Origin: Rhodovulum robiginosum
GTDB lineage: Bacteria; Pseudomonadota; Alphaproteobacteria; Rhodobacterales; Rhodobacteraceae
NCBI RefSeq assembly: GCF_003944755.1
Contig: NZ_RWGU01000049.1
Span: forward strand, 62,001 to 126,000
DNA: 64,000 bases
Direction: 5' to 3'
The notes under the pieces are model-generated. The model saw nothing but the letters and a program-made list of their open reading frames with translations, ran no database searches and was not told where the DNA came from. Positions 32,489-41,550 of this stretch are shown here, one piece after another. How positions within the stretch are numbered: the stretch's first letter is position 1; the number at the start of each line of letters is the position of its first letter. The translations under genes and the position numbers were made by a program.

Positions 32489-32715
32489 ACCGTCCGGAAA
32501 CACCGGAGGGCTGGCAGGTCTGGGACCTCGTCGGCCGTCTCGGCGGCCAGCTGCGTGTCCTGCCCGGCGCGGTGATCGGCTGGGATATGTCGGCGGCGCT
32601 CGCGCTCGGTGACGCGCTCGGCGTGCCGCCGCTCGCCATGGCCGAACTGCTGCCTGCCGTCGAGGCGGTGATGGTGGCCAAGCTCAACGAACAGATGGAA
32701 CGCCACAATGGCTGA
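32051..32715 (+). CDS. Tail assembly chaperone, -1 frameshift (gpGT-like) form
   Basis: If ribosomes slip -1 at the heptamer A-AAA-AAC (32389-32395), translation continues to the TGA at 32713-32715, giving about 221 residues. The added region has a good protein pattern: LAEWSFGGGERYCQACAQA, CPDCPARLNRPETPEGWQVW, LRVLPGAVIGWDMSAALALG. It contains a CxxC-x3-CxxC zinc-like cluster and overlaps the tape-measure start by 8 bp. The -1 frame has no start codon of its own in a sensible place. This is the classical siphophage G/GT arrangement; the ratio of the two forms controls tail assembly. Confidence 0.8.
32389..32395 (+). promoter_or_regulatory. Slippery heptamer A-AAA-AAC for -1 frameshifting
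   Basis: In the zero frame the codons are GAA AAA AAC, so the heptamer obeys X-XXY-YYZ (A-AAA-AAC), a highly efficient bacterial -1 slip site. It sits where G/GT frameshifting occurs in siphophages. GC-rich sequence downstream could form a stimulating hairpin; I have not folded it. Confidence 0.8.
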
Positions 32716-35125
32716 AAAGCGTGTGTCCGTCCGCCTCGCCGCGGTCGGCGGGCGACAGGTGCGCGCCGAACTGGAAGGCGTGGGCGAAGCCGGGTCGCGC
32801 GGCTTCGGGCGGCTGAGCCGGGAGATGGAAGCGGCCAACGCCCGGCTCGCGGCCTTCTCACGGCGGGTTCGCGTGGCCGCCGCTGCCGCAGTTACCGCCG
32901 CGACCGCCGCTGGCGTGGCGATGATCCGCTCCGGTCTGCAGACGGTCGATGCGCAGGCCAAACTCGCGCAGTCGCTGGGGACCACCGTTGCTTCGATCCA
33001 GACGCTGGAGCGCGCGGGCGAACTGGCGGGCGTCTCGATGTCCGGCATCGAGCAGGCGACCAAGGACCTCACGCGCCGTCTCAGCCAGGCGGCCGCCGGG
33101 ACCGGCCCCGCCGCGGATGCGCTGGATCGGCTGGGGCTTTCGGCCAACGACCTGATCGCCCTGCCGTTGGACCAGCGGGTCGGCGCGATCAACGCGGCCA
33201 TCGAGGATTTCGTGCCCGCCGCCGAACGCGCGGCCGTGGCAGGCCAGCTCTTCGGCGAGGAAGGCTCCATCGCCATGTCGCGGATCGACACGGCGACGCT
33301 GCGCCAGGCGACGGAGGATGTCCTTGCCTTCGGTGTCGTCGTCTCCGAGCAGGATGCCGACCAGATCGAGCGCACGAACGACGCCATCTCCCGGCTCGGC
33401 CTCATCTGGCGCGGCCTCTCGAACCAGCTGGCCGTCGCCGCAGCCCCCGCGTTGGAAGCTGTGGCCAACGCCATGGCGGCGGTCGCCAGTCGCACCGGCC
33501 CGCTCGGCATCGCGATCCGCGGTCTCTTCGACAACATCGGCCGCCTGACCACCTATGCCGCCACCTTCGCGGCCTTCCTCGCGGGCCGCTGGGTAGCCGG
33601 TATGGCCGCTGCGGCGCTCTCGGTCCGTGGCCTCGCCACGGCGCTGGTCGTCCTGCGCGGCGCACTGATCCGCACCGGCATCGGGGCGCTGATCGTCGGC
33701 GCGGGCGAGCTCGTCCACCAGTTCACCCGTCTCGTCTCCGGCGCGGGTGGCTTCGGTGAGGCCATGTCGCTGCTGAAAGACCTCGCCGTCGAGGTCTGGG
33801 AGCGGATCAAGATGGGCGCCGCTGCGGCGGGTGCGGCTGCCACGGCGATGTTCTTCGACCTGAAGGCCGATGCGGCGTCGGGCATGCAGAGCGCCATCGA
33901 GAGCGTTGTGGCTTTCGGCAACACGGCCGCGAACACGTTCGAGGGGGCCTACGAGGCGATCAAGGCGATCTGGGGCCTGCTGCCCGCCGCCATCGGCGAT
34001 CTGGCGTTCCAGGCGGCCAACAGCCTGGTCGACGGTGTCGAGGCGATGCTGAACGGCGTGGTCTCGCGCATCAACGGCTTCATCGGGGGGATCAACCAGG
34101 GCCTGGAAGCCCTCGGGTCCGAGCGACGCATCTCCGTCATCCCCGATCTTGACCTTGGGCAGATCGAGAACCGCTTCGAGGGTGCGGCGACGGCGGCGAC
34201 GACAGCGGCGCAGGCGGCGTTCGACCGGGCCTTCGAGGACAACCCGCTCACCGCGCCCGACCTTGGTCTGACCGAGGCGGCAAACCGGGCGCTCGAGTCG
34301 GCGAATGCCTACCGCGGCGCCGCGCGAGATCTGGCGGAAGGGGCACGTGCGCCCCTCGAAAGCTGGCAGGCGCTCCGCGATGCCGTGCGGGGCACCGACG
34401 AAGCCAGTGCCGATGCGCTGACCGAGGCCACCGGTGCTGCCCAGCGGCTGGAGACGGCGCTTGGTGACGCCGGACGTGCGGCGACGGGTGCCGGTGCAGC
34501 CGCCGGAGCTGCCGCCGCTGCGGCAGAGCCCGCGACCGAGGCAGCCGTCACCGGCTGGCAGGCGGTCACGGCAGCGCTGTCGGACTACGCGAGCCGCGCC
34601 CGCGACATCGGCGGCGATATCGGCCAGAGCCTCGTCGGCGCCTTCCAGTCGGCCGAGAACGCAGTGGGCCAGTTCGTGAAGACCGGCAAACTGAACTTCC
34701 GCGATCTGGTCACCTCGCTGCTGGCCGATCTCGCCCAGCTCGCGGCGCGGCGGTTCATCCTCGGGCCGATCGCCAATGCGCTCTCGGGTGTCTTCGCTGG
34801 TGCGGGCGGCATCTTCGCCAACGTCCTGCATGCGGGCGGCATGGTCGGCTCTGCGGGGCCGTCGCGCATGGTCCCGGCCATGGCTTTCGCTGCCGCCCCG
34901 CGAATGCATTCAGGCGGCATGGCCGGGCTTCGCCACGACGAGGTGCCCGCGATCCTGCAACGCGGTGAGCGTGTGCTGTCGCGGCGTGAGGCGCAGAGCT
35001 ACGGCGCGGGCGGCGGGGTCAACGTCACCATCATGGCGCGCGACGCCGAAAGCTTCCGGCAATCAAGGACACAGGTGGCCGCCGATATCGCCCGCGCTGT
35101 GTCCCTCGGTCGGAGGGGTATGTGA
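32708..35125 (+). CDS. Tail tape measure protein
   Basis: An 805-residue protein. It has a helical N-terminal region (GFGRLSREMEAANARLAAFS), tape-measure domain signatures (LAQSLGTTVASIQTLERAGE, DDLGLSANDLIALPLDQRVG-like), a membrane-active middle (GIGALIVGAGELVHQFTRLV) and an Ala-rich helical stretch. The C-terminal LNFRDLVTSLLADLAQLAAR and AGMAGLRHDEVPAILQRGER are typical of lambda gpH-type tape measures. Its length sets the tail length. It is short relative to classical lambda (about 850). Confidence 0.93.
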   Translation: MAEKRVSVRLAAVGGRQVRAELEGVGEAGSRGFGRLSREMEAANARLAAFSRRVRVAAAAAVTAATAAGVAMIRSGLQTVDAQAKLAQSLGTTVASIQTLERAGELAGVSMSGIEQATKDLTRRLSQAAAGTGPAADALDRLGLSANDLIALPLDQRVGAINAAIEDFVPAAERAAVAGQLFGEEGSIAMSRIDTATLRQATEDVLAFGVVVSEQDADQIERTNDAISRLGLIWRGLSNQLAVAAAPALEAVANAMAAVASRTGPLGIAIRGLFDNIGRLTTYAATFAAFLAGRWVAGMAAAALSVRGLATALVVLRGALIRTGIGALIVGAGELVHQFTRLVSGAGGFGEAMSLLKDLAVEVWERIKMGAAAAGAAATAMFFDLKADAASGMQSAIESVVAFGNTAANTFEGAYEAIKAIWGLLPAAIGDLAFQAANSLVDGVEAMLNGVVSRINGFIGGINQGLEALGSERRISVIPDLDLGQIENRFEGAATAATTAAQAAFDRAFEDNPLTAPDLGLTEAANRALESANAYRGAARDLAEGARAPLESWQALRDAVRGTDEASADALTEATGAAQRLETALGDAGRAATGAGAAAGAAAAAAEPATEAAVTGWQAVTAALSDYASRARDIGGDIGQSLVGAFQSAENAVGQFVKTGKLNFRDLVTSLLADLAQLAARRFILGPIANALSGVFAGAGGIFANVLHAGGMVGSAGPSRMVPAMAFAAAPRMHSGGMAGLRHDEVPAILQRGERVLSRREAQSYGAGGGVNVTIMARDAESFRQSRTQVAADIARAVSLGRRGM

Positions 35126-35751
35126 TGGCGTTTCACGAGGTCCGGTTTCCCGACAACATCAGCCGGGGCGCGCGGGGCGGGCCGGAACGGCGAACCCAGA
35201 TCGTCGAGCTCGCCTCGGGCGACGAGGAGCGCAACGCCAGCTGGGCCAATTCGCGCCGTCGCTACGATGTCGCCTATGGCATCCGCCGCGCAGACGATCT
35301 GGCGGCGGTGGTCGCCTTCTTCGAGGCGCGCAACGGGCGTCTGCATGGCTTCCGCTTCAAGGACTGGGGCGACCACAAGTCCTGTCCGCCTTCAGGAACG
35401 CCATCGCCGACCGATCAGGTCATCGGCACCGGCGACGGCGCGACGACCGCGTTCCAGCTGGTGAAGCGCTACGCCTCGGGCAGCCAGACCTGGAGCCGGA
35501 CGATCGCAAAGCCGGTCGCCGACACGGTGCGCATCGCGCTCGATGGTGCCGAACAGCCCAGCGGGTGGTCCGTCGACACGACCACCGGCGTCGTGACGTT
35601 CGATGGTGCGCCCGCTGAGGGCGTTGCCATCACCGCGGGGTTCGAGTTCGACGTGCCGGTCCGCTTTGACACTGACGCGCTCGACGTGACGCTCGACCTC
35701 GAGCGGCTTGGCTCGATCACCTCCATTCCGCTTCTGGAACTGCGCCGATGA
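35125..35751 (+). CDS. DUF2460 distal tail protein (GTA gp12-like)
   Basis: A 208-residue protein, MAFHEVRFPDNISRGARGGP, with DVAYGIRRADDLAAVVAFFE, RNGRLHGFRFKDWGDHKSC and a C-terminal FEFDVPVRFDTDALDVTLDL. This is the conserved TIGR02217/DUF2460 protein of rhodobacterial GTAs and related phages, which forms the distal tail ring. It overlaps the tape-measure stop by 1 bp. Confidence 0.93.
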   Translation: MAFHEVRFPDNISRGARGGPERRTQIVELASGDEERNASWANSRRRYDVAYGIRRADDLAAVVAFFEARNGRLHGFRFKDWGDHKSCPPSGTPSPTDQVIGTGDGATTAFQLVKRYASGSQTWSRTIAKPVADTVRIALDGAEQPSGWSVDTTTGVVTFDGAPAEGVAITAGFEFDVPVRFDTDALDVTLDLERLGSITSIPLLELRR

Positions 35752-36632
35752 AATCCCTCTCGCCGGCGTTGCAGGCCCATCTCGACGAGGGCACCACGAC
35801 GCTCGCCTGGTGCTGGCGCATCACGCGGGCCGATGGCGTCACCTTCGGCTTCACCGACCACGACCGGACGCTCGCCTTCGACGGCACCGACTTCGAGCCG
35901 GAAAGCGGGCTGACCGCCTCCGAGGTTCGGTCTGGATCGGACCTTTCGGTCGATGCGCAGGACGCCGAGGGCGTGCTGAACTCCGACCGGATCACCGAGA
36001 CCGACATCCTCGACGGCCGCTGGGACAATGCGGAGGTCGAAGTCTGGCGGGTGAACTGGGCCCATACGAGCCAGCGCGTGGTGATGCGCCGGGGAGCCAT
36101 CGGCCAGATCCGGCGCGGGCGGCTGGCCTTCGTGGCCGAGGTACGCTCGCTCGCCCATGTGCTCGGCCAGACGGTCGGGCGGACCTTCCAGGCGACCTGC
36201 GACGCCGCGCTCGGGGACGCGCGCTGCGGCGTCAATCTGGAGAACACGGCGTTCAAGGGTACGGGCGCGGTGATCGACCTACTACGCGACCGAGCCCTTA
36301 CCGCCTCGGGGCTAGGCGTCTTCGCCTCCGGCTGGTTCACCTTTGGGACCATCGAGTGGTCCAGCGGCGCTAATGCGGGGCGTCGGGCCGAGGTGCTTGG
36401 TCATGACGTCACGGACGGCGTCGCAATCCTGACCCTGCTCGAAGCGCCGGTGCGCGCGATCGCCGAGGGCGACAGCTTCACCATCCGCGCGGGCTGCGAC
36501 AAGCGGATCGAGACCTGCGGCGCGAAATTCGCCAACACCGCCAACTTCCGCGGCTTCCCGCACATCCCCGGCCAGGACACCATCTTGCGCTACGCGACCA
36601 AGGACGGCGGCCACGAAGGGGGCGTGCTGTGA
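35748..36632 (+). CDS. DUF2163 tail tip protein (GTA gp13-like)
   Basis: A 294-residue protein, SPALQAHLDEGTTTLAWCWR, with GVTFGFTDHDRTLAFDGTDF, RDVGQTVGRTFQATCDA-like and FTIRAGCDKRIETCGAKFAN. The Cys-rich C-terminal segment CDAALGDARCGVNL and CDKRIETCGAKFAN is the signature of the TIGR02218/DUF2163 tail hub. In the GTA it binds an iron-sulphur cluster through these cysteines. Coupled to both neighbours by 4-bp overlaps. Confidence 0.93.
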   Translation: MKSLSPALQAHLDEGTTTLAWCWRITRADGVTFGFTDHDRTLAFDGTDFEPESGLTASEVRSGSDLSVDAQDAEGVLNSDRITETDILDGRWDNAEVEVWRVNWAHTSQRVVMRRGAIGQIRRGRLAFVAEVRSLAHVLGQTVGRTFQATCDAALGDARCGVNLENTAFKGTGAVIDLLRDRALTASGLGVFASGWFTFGTIEWSSGANAGRRAEVLGHDVTDGVAILTLLEAPVRAIAEGDSFTIRAGCDKRIETCGAKFANTANFRGFPHIPGQDTILRYATKDGGHEGGVL

Positions 36633-37063
36633 CGCGGGCTGATTCGGAGAGGGTCATCGCCGCGGCGCGCGAGTGGCTGGGAACGCCGTACCACGACCAG
36701 GCGAGCCTGCGCGGCGTCGGCTGCGATTGCCTCGGGCTCGCGCGGGGCGTCTGGCGCGAGGTCGTCGGCCCCGAGCCGTTCCGAATCCCGCCCTACAGCC
36801 GGGACTGGGGCGAGACCGGCCCGCGCGAGGTGCTGGCCAAGAGCGCTCGCACCATGATGATCGAGGTGTCGCCCGCCGAGGCCGGTCCCGGCGCGCTGGT
36901 GCTGTTCCGAATGATGCCGCGCGCCATCGCCAAGCATGTTGGGATCCTGACCGGGCCCGACAGCTTCCTCCATGCCTATGAGCGGCTCGGCGTGATCGAG
37001 GAACCGCTGACACAAGCCTGGGGGCGGCGCATCGCCTTCGCCTTCCTGTTCCCGCAACGCTGA
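36629..37063 (+). CDS. NlpC/P60 tail peptidase (GTA gp14-like)
   Basis: A 144-residue protein, VIAAAREWLGTPYHDQASLR, with the catalytic Cys in VGCDCLGLARGVWREV and the catalytic His in AKHVGILTGPDSFLHAYERL. It is an NlpC/P60 cysteine peptidase that cuts peptidoglycan cross-links during DNA entry, the standard component next to DUF2163 and the baseplate protein. GTG start overlapping the previous stop. Confidence 0.93.
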   Translation: MTRADSERVIAAAREWLGTPYHDQASLRGVGCDCLGLARGVWREVVGPEPFRIPPYSRDWGETGPREVLAKSARTMMIEVSPAEAGPGALVLFRMMPRAIAKHVGILTGPDSFLHAYERLGVIEEPLTQAWGRRIAFAFLFPQR

Positions 37064-37072
37064 AGCATCCCT

Positions 37073-40000
37073 ATGGCCACTCTCGTTCTCGGCGCAGCCG
37101 GCGCCGCCATTGGCGGCAGCATCGGCGGCGCAATCCTCGGCGTGAGCGCCGCGACCATCGGCGGCTTTGTCGGCTCAACCATCGGGTCGGTTGTCGACAG
37201 CTGGATCGTGTCATCGCTCGCGCCGACCCAGCGGATCGAGGGGCCGCGGCTCGACAGCCTCCGGATCACGTCTTCGACCGAAGGCGCGGTCATCCCGCGC
37301 ATCTATGGCCGGATGCGCATGGGCGGCAACGTGATCTGGGCGACCGACTTCCGCGAGGAGACAAAGACCACGGCACAGGGCGGCGGTAAGGGCGGCGGAG
37401 GCGGCGGCAAGGTCAAGACGACCGAGTATCTCTACTACGCCAGCTTCGCGGTGGCGCTCTGCGAGGGGCCGATCACCGGCATCGGTCGCATCTGGGCGGA
37501 CGGTAAGCTGCTGGACACCGCCGGGGTCACCTGGCGCTGGTACCCGGGCGACGAGACGCAGACGGCGGACCCGTTCATCGCGACCAAGATGGGCGCCGCG
37601 AACACGCCGGCCTATCGTGGTACGGCCTACGTGGTCTTCGAGGAGCTGCCTCTCGGGAACTACGGCAACCGCCTGCCGCAGCTCTCCTTCGAGGTGTTCC
37701 GGCCGCTCGCCGATCCCGACACGGCCGAGGGACTGACCTGCGCGGTGACGATGATCCCGGCCTCCGGCGAGTTCACCTATGCGACGACCGGCATCCGCAA
37801 GGGCAGCGGCGGGGCGCAGACGCCTGAGAACCTGAACGCGCTCTCGGACACCGCCGACATGGTCGTGGCGCTCGACCGGCTGCAGGCGATGGCGCCCAAG
37901 GTCGAGAGCGTCAGCCTCGTCGTCGCATGGTTCGGGAACGACCTCCGCGTGGGCGAGTGCACGATCCGGCCGGGCGTCGAGGTGTCGGCCAAGTCGACGA
38001 CGCCCGCTACATGGTCGGTGAATGGCGTCAGCCGCGCCAATGCCTTCCTCGTCAGCCGCGACGACCAAGACCGCCCGGTCTATGGCGGCACGCCCGCCGA
38101 CTTCTCTGTCGTGCAGGCGATCCAGGAGATGAAGGCGCGCGGGCTGAGGGTGACCTTCTATCCCTTCATCCTGATGGACGTGCCGCCCGGCAACACGCTG
38201 CCGACCCCGTACAGCGACAACGCCGCCGAGACGGGCCAGCCCGCATTCCCGTGGCGCGGCCGGATCACCTGCTCGCCCGCGGCGGGCTATGCCGGCAGCG
38301 CCGACAAGACGGCCACCGCGGCAAACCAGATCGCGGCCTTTTTCGGTGGGGCGAGCCCTTCCGACTTTGCCGTCTCGGGAGAGACCGTCGCTTGGACCGG
38401 GGCGCCGGGCGACTGGGGTCTGCGCCGCATGGTGTTGCACTACGCCCATCTCTGCGCGGCGGCCGGCGGGGTCGACGCCTTCCTGATCGGGACCGAGATG
38501 CGCGGGCTGACCACGATCCGCTCGGGCGCCAGCGCCTATCCGGCGGTGCAGGCCTTCCGCGATCTCGCGGCCGACGTGCGCTCAATCCTCGGCGCGGGCA
38601 CCGCGATCAGCTATGCAGCCGACTGGTCGGAGTATTTCGGGCACCAGCCGGGCGACGGATCGGGCGACGTGTTCTTTCACCTCGACCCGCTCTGGGCCGA
38701 TCCGGAGATCGATTTTGTCGCGATCGACAATTACATGCCGCTGTCGGACTGGCGCGACGGGTTCGAGCATCTCGACGCGGCCGAGGGCTGGCCCGCGATC
38801 TACGACCGCGCCTACCTGCAGGGGAACATCGCGGGTGGCGAGGGCTTCGACTGGTTCTACGCCAGCGCTCCGGATCGCTCTGCGCAACTGCGCACGCCGA
38901 TCAGCGACGGAGCGGCCAGCAAGCCGTGGGTCTTTCGCTACAAGGATCTCCGCGCCTGGTGGTCGAACGCGCATTACAACCGCCCCGGTGGCGTGGAGAG
39001 CGGGACGCCGACAGCGTGGGTGCCGCAGTCCAAGCCGATCTGGTTCACCGAGCTCGGTTGCCCGGCCATCGACCGGGGGACGAACCAGCCGAACGTCTTC
39101 TTCGATCCGAAATCCTCCGAAAGCTTTGTGCCGCACTTCTCGCGGGGCTGGCGCGACGACGCGATCCAGCGGGCCTATCTCGAGGCGACGTATCTCTGGT
39201 GGGGCGAGGCCGCGAACAACCCGGTGTCCTCGGTCTACGGCGGCCGGATGGTGCATGTTCCCGAGTGCGCCGCCTGGACCTGGGACGCGCGGCCCTATCC
39301 GTTCTTTCCGGCGCTGACCGACGTCTGGACGGACGGGGCGAACTGGCGGCTCGGCCACTGGCTGACCGGCCGGCTCGGCGCGGTGTCGCTCGCGGCGCTG
39401 GTCCGGCACCTCTGCCTGCGCGCCGGACTTCCCGAGGATCGCATCGACGTCACCGGGCTTTGGGGCGCCGTCGAGGGATATGCCATCGGCGCACTCGAAA
39501 GCCCGCGCGCCTCGATCACCACGCTGTCGCGGCATTTCGGCTTCGACGCGGTCGAGACCGAGGGGGTGATCCGCTTCGTCATGCGCGGCCGGGCGGCGGT
39601 GGCGAGCGTCAGCCCCGACGACCTGGTCGCCGCCCGCGAGGGCGATGTCCTCGAACTGACCCGCGGCCAGGAGACCGAGCTGCCGCAGGCCCTGAAATGG
39701 CAGGTCGCTCGCGCCGACGAGGATTACGAGGCGGCGCAGGTCGAGGCCCGGCGCATCACCGTCGACACGACGCGCATCGCGTCCGAGTCTTTCCCGATGG
39801 CGGTCCCGCCCGAGGAGGCCGAACGGCGTTGCCGCCGCGCGCTGATGGAGGCCTGGACCGGCCGCGAGAGCGCGGTCTTCCGACTGCCGCCCTCGCGCCT
39901 CGCGCTCGACCCGGCCGATGTCGTGTCGTTCGTCCATGACGGGCGCTCCATCCCGCTGCGGCTCGTCTCCGTCGCCGATGCGGATGCCCGCGGCGTCGAG

Positions 40001-41041
40001 GCGGTCCGCCAGGACCGGGAAGCCTATGACCTGCCGCCCGGCGCGCCGCGGCCCTCGGCGTTGTCACAGGCCGTCGTCTTCGGCTTGCCGGAGGCGGTGC
40101 TGCTGGACCTGCCGCAGCTCACCGAGGATCAGCCCGCGCACCGTCCGTTTGCCGCGGCGCGTGCCGCCCCTTGGCCGGGCGAGATCGCGGTGTTCCGCAG
40201 CCCCTCAACGGACGGCTTCGAGCTGCTCACCAGCTTCGGCACGCGCGCCCGGATCGGGACACTGGTCTCGGACTTGTACGCCGGGCCAACCTCGCGCTTC
40301 GACCCCGGAAATGTGCTGGTGGTCGATCTACTGTCCGGCACGCTGGAAAGTGTGACGGACCTGACGCTCTTCGGCGGTGCGAACGCGCTGGCCATCGAGA
40401 CCGCGCCCGGCGTCTGGGAGATCGTGCAGGCAGGCGCGGCGGAACTGCTGGCGCCCGGTCGGTATCGCCTGACCCGGCTCCTCCGCGGTCAGCGTGGCAC
40501 GGAAGGTGCTATGGGCGATCCGGCGCCCGCGGGTGCTCGGGTCGTCGTGCTCGACGAAAGCCTCGCATCTCTGCCGATCGCCGAGGCCGACCTCGGCATC
40601 CCGTGGAACTGGCGCATCGGCCCCGCGAGCCGCCCGGTGACCGACGAGACCTATGTCGCGCAGGCCTTCAAGCCAGCGGGCGTCGGGCTGCGGCCGTTTT
40701 CCGTCGCCCATATCGAGCAGCCATGGCGCACTCCACGCGCGCCCGGCGATCTGACGATCCGCTGGACACGCCGGTCCCGAGCTCTCGCGGCCGACAGCTG
40801 GGGCGGGCTCGAGGTGCCGCTGGGCGAGGAACTGGAAGCCTACGAGGTCGAGATTCTCGACGGCGCCACCGTGAAGCGGGTGCTGTCCACCGCCACCACC
40901 AGCGTGGTCTACACCGCTGCCCAGCAGACCGCCGACTGGGGCGGGCCGCTCGCCCCTGGCGACACGCTCGACGTCCGCATCTTCCAGCTCTCCGCCCTCG
41001 TTGGGCGGGGCGCGCCGAAAACCGTCACGCTGAGCTTCTGA
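37073..41041 (+). CDS. TIM-barrel baseplate/host-specificity protein (GTA gp15-like)
   Basis: A 1,322-residue protein. It begins with glycine-rich hydrophobic segments (LVLGAAGAAIGGSIGGAILG), has IPRIYGRMRMGGNVIWATDF near residue 75, and a glycoside-hydrolase-like TIM barrel around residues 430-760 (DWSEYFGHQPGDGSGDVFFH, SKPIWFTELGCPAIDRGTNQ). The C-terminal half has phage tail domains and LLAPGRYRLTRLLRGQRGTE. This matches the GTA_TIM baseplate protein that caps the tail and contacts the host surface. Confidence 0.95.
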   Translation: MATLVLGAAGAAIGGSIGGAILGVSAATIGGFVGSTIGSVVDSWIVSSLAPTQRIEGPRLDSLRITSSTEGAVIPRIYGRMRMGGNVIWATDFREETKTTAQGGGKGGGGGGKVKTTEYLYYASFAVALCEGPITGIGRIWADGKLLDTAGVTWRWYPGDETQTADPFIATKMGAANTPAYRGTAYVVFEELPLGNYGNRLPQLSFEVFRPLADPDTAEGLTCAVTMIPASGEFTYATTGIRKGSGGAQTPENLNALSDTADMVVALDRLQAMAPKVESVSLVVAWFGNDLRVGECTIRPGVEVSAKSTTPATWSVNGVSRANAFLVSRDDQDRPVYGGTPADFSVVQAIQEMKARGLRVTFYPFILMDVPPGNTLPTPYSDNAAETGQPAFPWRGRITCSPAAGYAGSADKTATAANQIAAFFGGASPSDFAVSGETVAWTGAPGDWGLRRMVLHYAHLCAAAGGVDAFLIGTEMRGLTTIRSGASAYPAVQAFRDLAADVRSILGAGTAISYAADWSEYFGHQPGDGSGDVFFHLDPLWADPEIDFVAIDNYMPLSDWRDGFEHLDAAEGWPAIYDRAYLQGNIAGGEGFDWFYASAPDRSAQLRTPISDGAASKPWVFRYKDLRAWWSNAHYNRPGGVESGTPTAWVPQSKPIWFTELGCPAIDRGTNQPNVFFDPKSSESFVPHFSRGWRDDAIQRAYLEATYLWWGEAANNPVSSVYGGRMVHVPECAAWTWDARPYPFFPALTDVWTDGANWRLGHWLTGRLGAVSLAALVRHLCLRAGLPEDRIDVTGLWGAVEGYAIGALESPRASITTLSRHFGFDAVETEGVIRFVMRGRAAVASVSPDDLVAAREGDVLELTRGQETELPQALKWQVARADEDYEAAQVEARRITVDTTRIASESFPMAVPPEEAERRCRRALMEAWTGRESAVFRLPPSRLALDPADVVSFVHDGRSIPLRLVSVADADARGVEAVRQDREAYDLPPGAPRPSALSQAVVFGLPEAVLLDLPQLTEDQPAHRPFAAARAAPWPGEIAVFRSPSTDGFELLTSFGTRARIGTLVSDLYAGPTSRFDPGNVLVVDLLSGTLESVTDLTLFGGANALAIETAPGVWEIVQAGAAELLAPGRYRLTRLLRGQRGTEGAMGDPAPAGARVVVLDESLASLPIAEADLGIPWNWRIGPASRPVTDETYVAQAFKPAGVGLRPFSVAHIEQPWRTPRAPGDLTIRWTRRSRALAADSWGGLEVPLGEELEAYEVEILDGATVKRVLSTATTSVVYTAAQQTADWGGPLAPGDTLDVRIFQLSALVGRGAPKTVTLSF

Positions 41042-41094
41042 GGCCGCGCAATGAGTTCTGGCCGGCCGCGCGCTCTGCGGCGTAAGCTCGGGAC

Positions 41095-41475
41095 ATGCGC
41101 CCCGAGGACGAAGACCGGATTGCCGCGAAGCTTTCCAGAGTGATGGCCGTGGCCTGCGTGCGAAACACGCAGCTCGAGACCCTGCATGCCGGCCTCACGC
41201 CCGTGTCACACACGGGTGATGGCACCGACGTCATCGTCGAGGACGCTGCGGGCAGACGCATTCCGTGGTCCGAGGTCTCGCGGATCAATGACGACGAGAT
41301 GCGTGCGCTGATGCGTGAGATCGTGGACCGGCTCTACACCTTCCATCTGCGGATCGACGATCCGGCATTCCGAGCGGAAATCGATCGCTGGGCCGCGATG
41401 ACCGCGAAGTGGGATGCGCCGAAGCCCGATCCGGTTCTCTCGGCCATCCCAGGGGAGACGCCCGAACACGGGTAG
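41095..41475 (+). CDS. Small phage protein after the baseplate gene
   Basis: A 126-residue protein, MRPEDEDRIAAKLSRVMAVA, with EMRALMREIVDRLYTFHLRI and a C-terminal RWAAMTAKWDAPKPDPVLSA. Acidic-helical and without known motif. It lies between the baseplate gene and the fibre-like gene, with its own start 53 bp after the baseplate stop. Function unknown. Confidence 0.7.
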   Translation: MRPEDEDRIAAKLSRVMAVACVRNTQLETLHAGLTPVSHTGDGTDVIVEDAAGRRIPWSEVSRINDDEMRALMREIVDRLYTFHLRIDDPAFRAEIDRWAAMTAKWDAPKPDPVLSAIPGETPEHG

Positions 41476-41505
41476 CCCGCCAAAGTCCATCGCCGCGCCA
41501 TTGCT

Positions 41506-41540
41506 CGCCGTCTGCCATGCAGGCGGCGTTCTTCGTTCTG
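41506..41540 (+). terminator. Hairpin with T-rich tail after the baseplate unit
   Basis: CGCCGTCTG (41506-41514) pairs with CAGGCGGCG (41520-41528), one G-U pair, 5-nt loop, followed by TTCTTCGTTC. A moderate intrinsic terminator or attenuator just before the fibre-like gene at 41551. Confidence 0.55.
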
Positions 41541-41550
41541 GAGACCGCCC

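Noticed and set aside
35125-41041. A gene transfer agent cluster
   Set aside because: The tail-tip genes are GTA-like, but the region also has an integrase, replication, methylation and lysis genes and a different head module, so it is a prophage sharing tail genes with the GTA.
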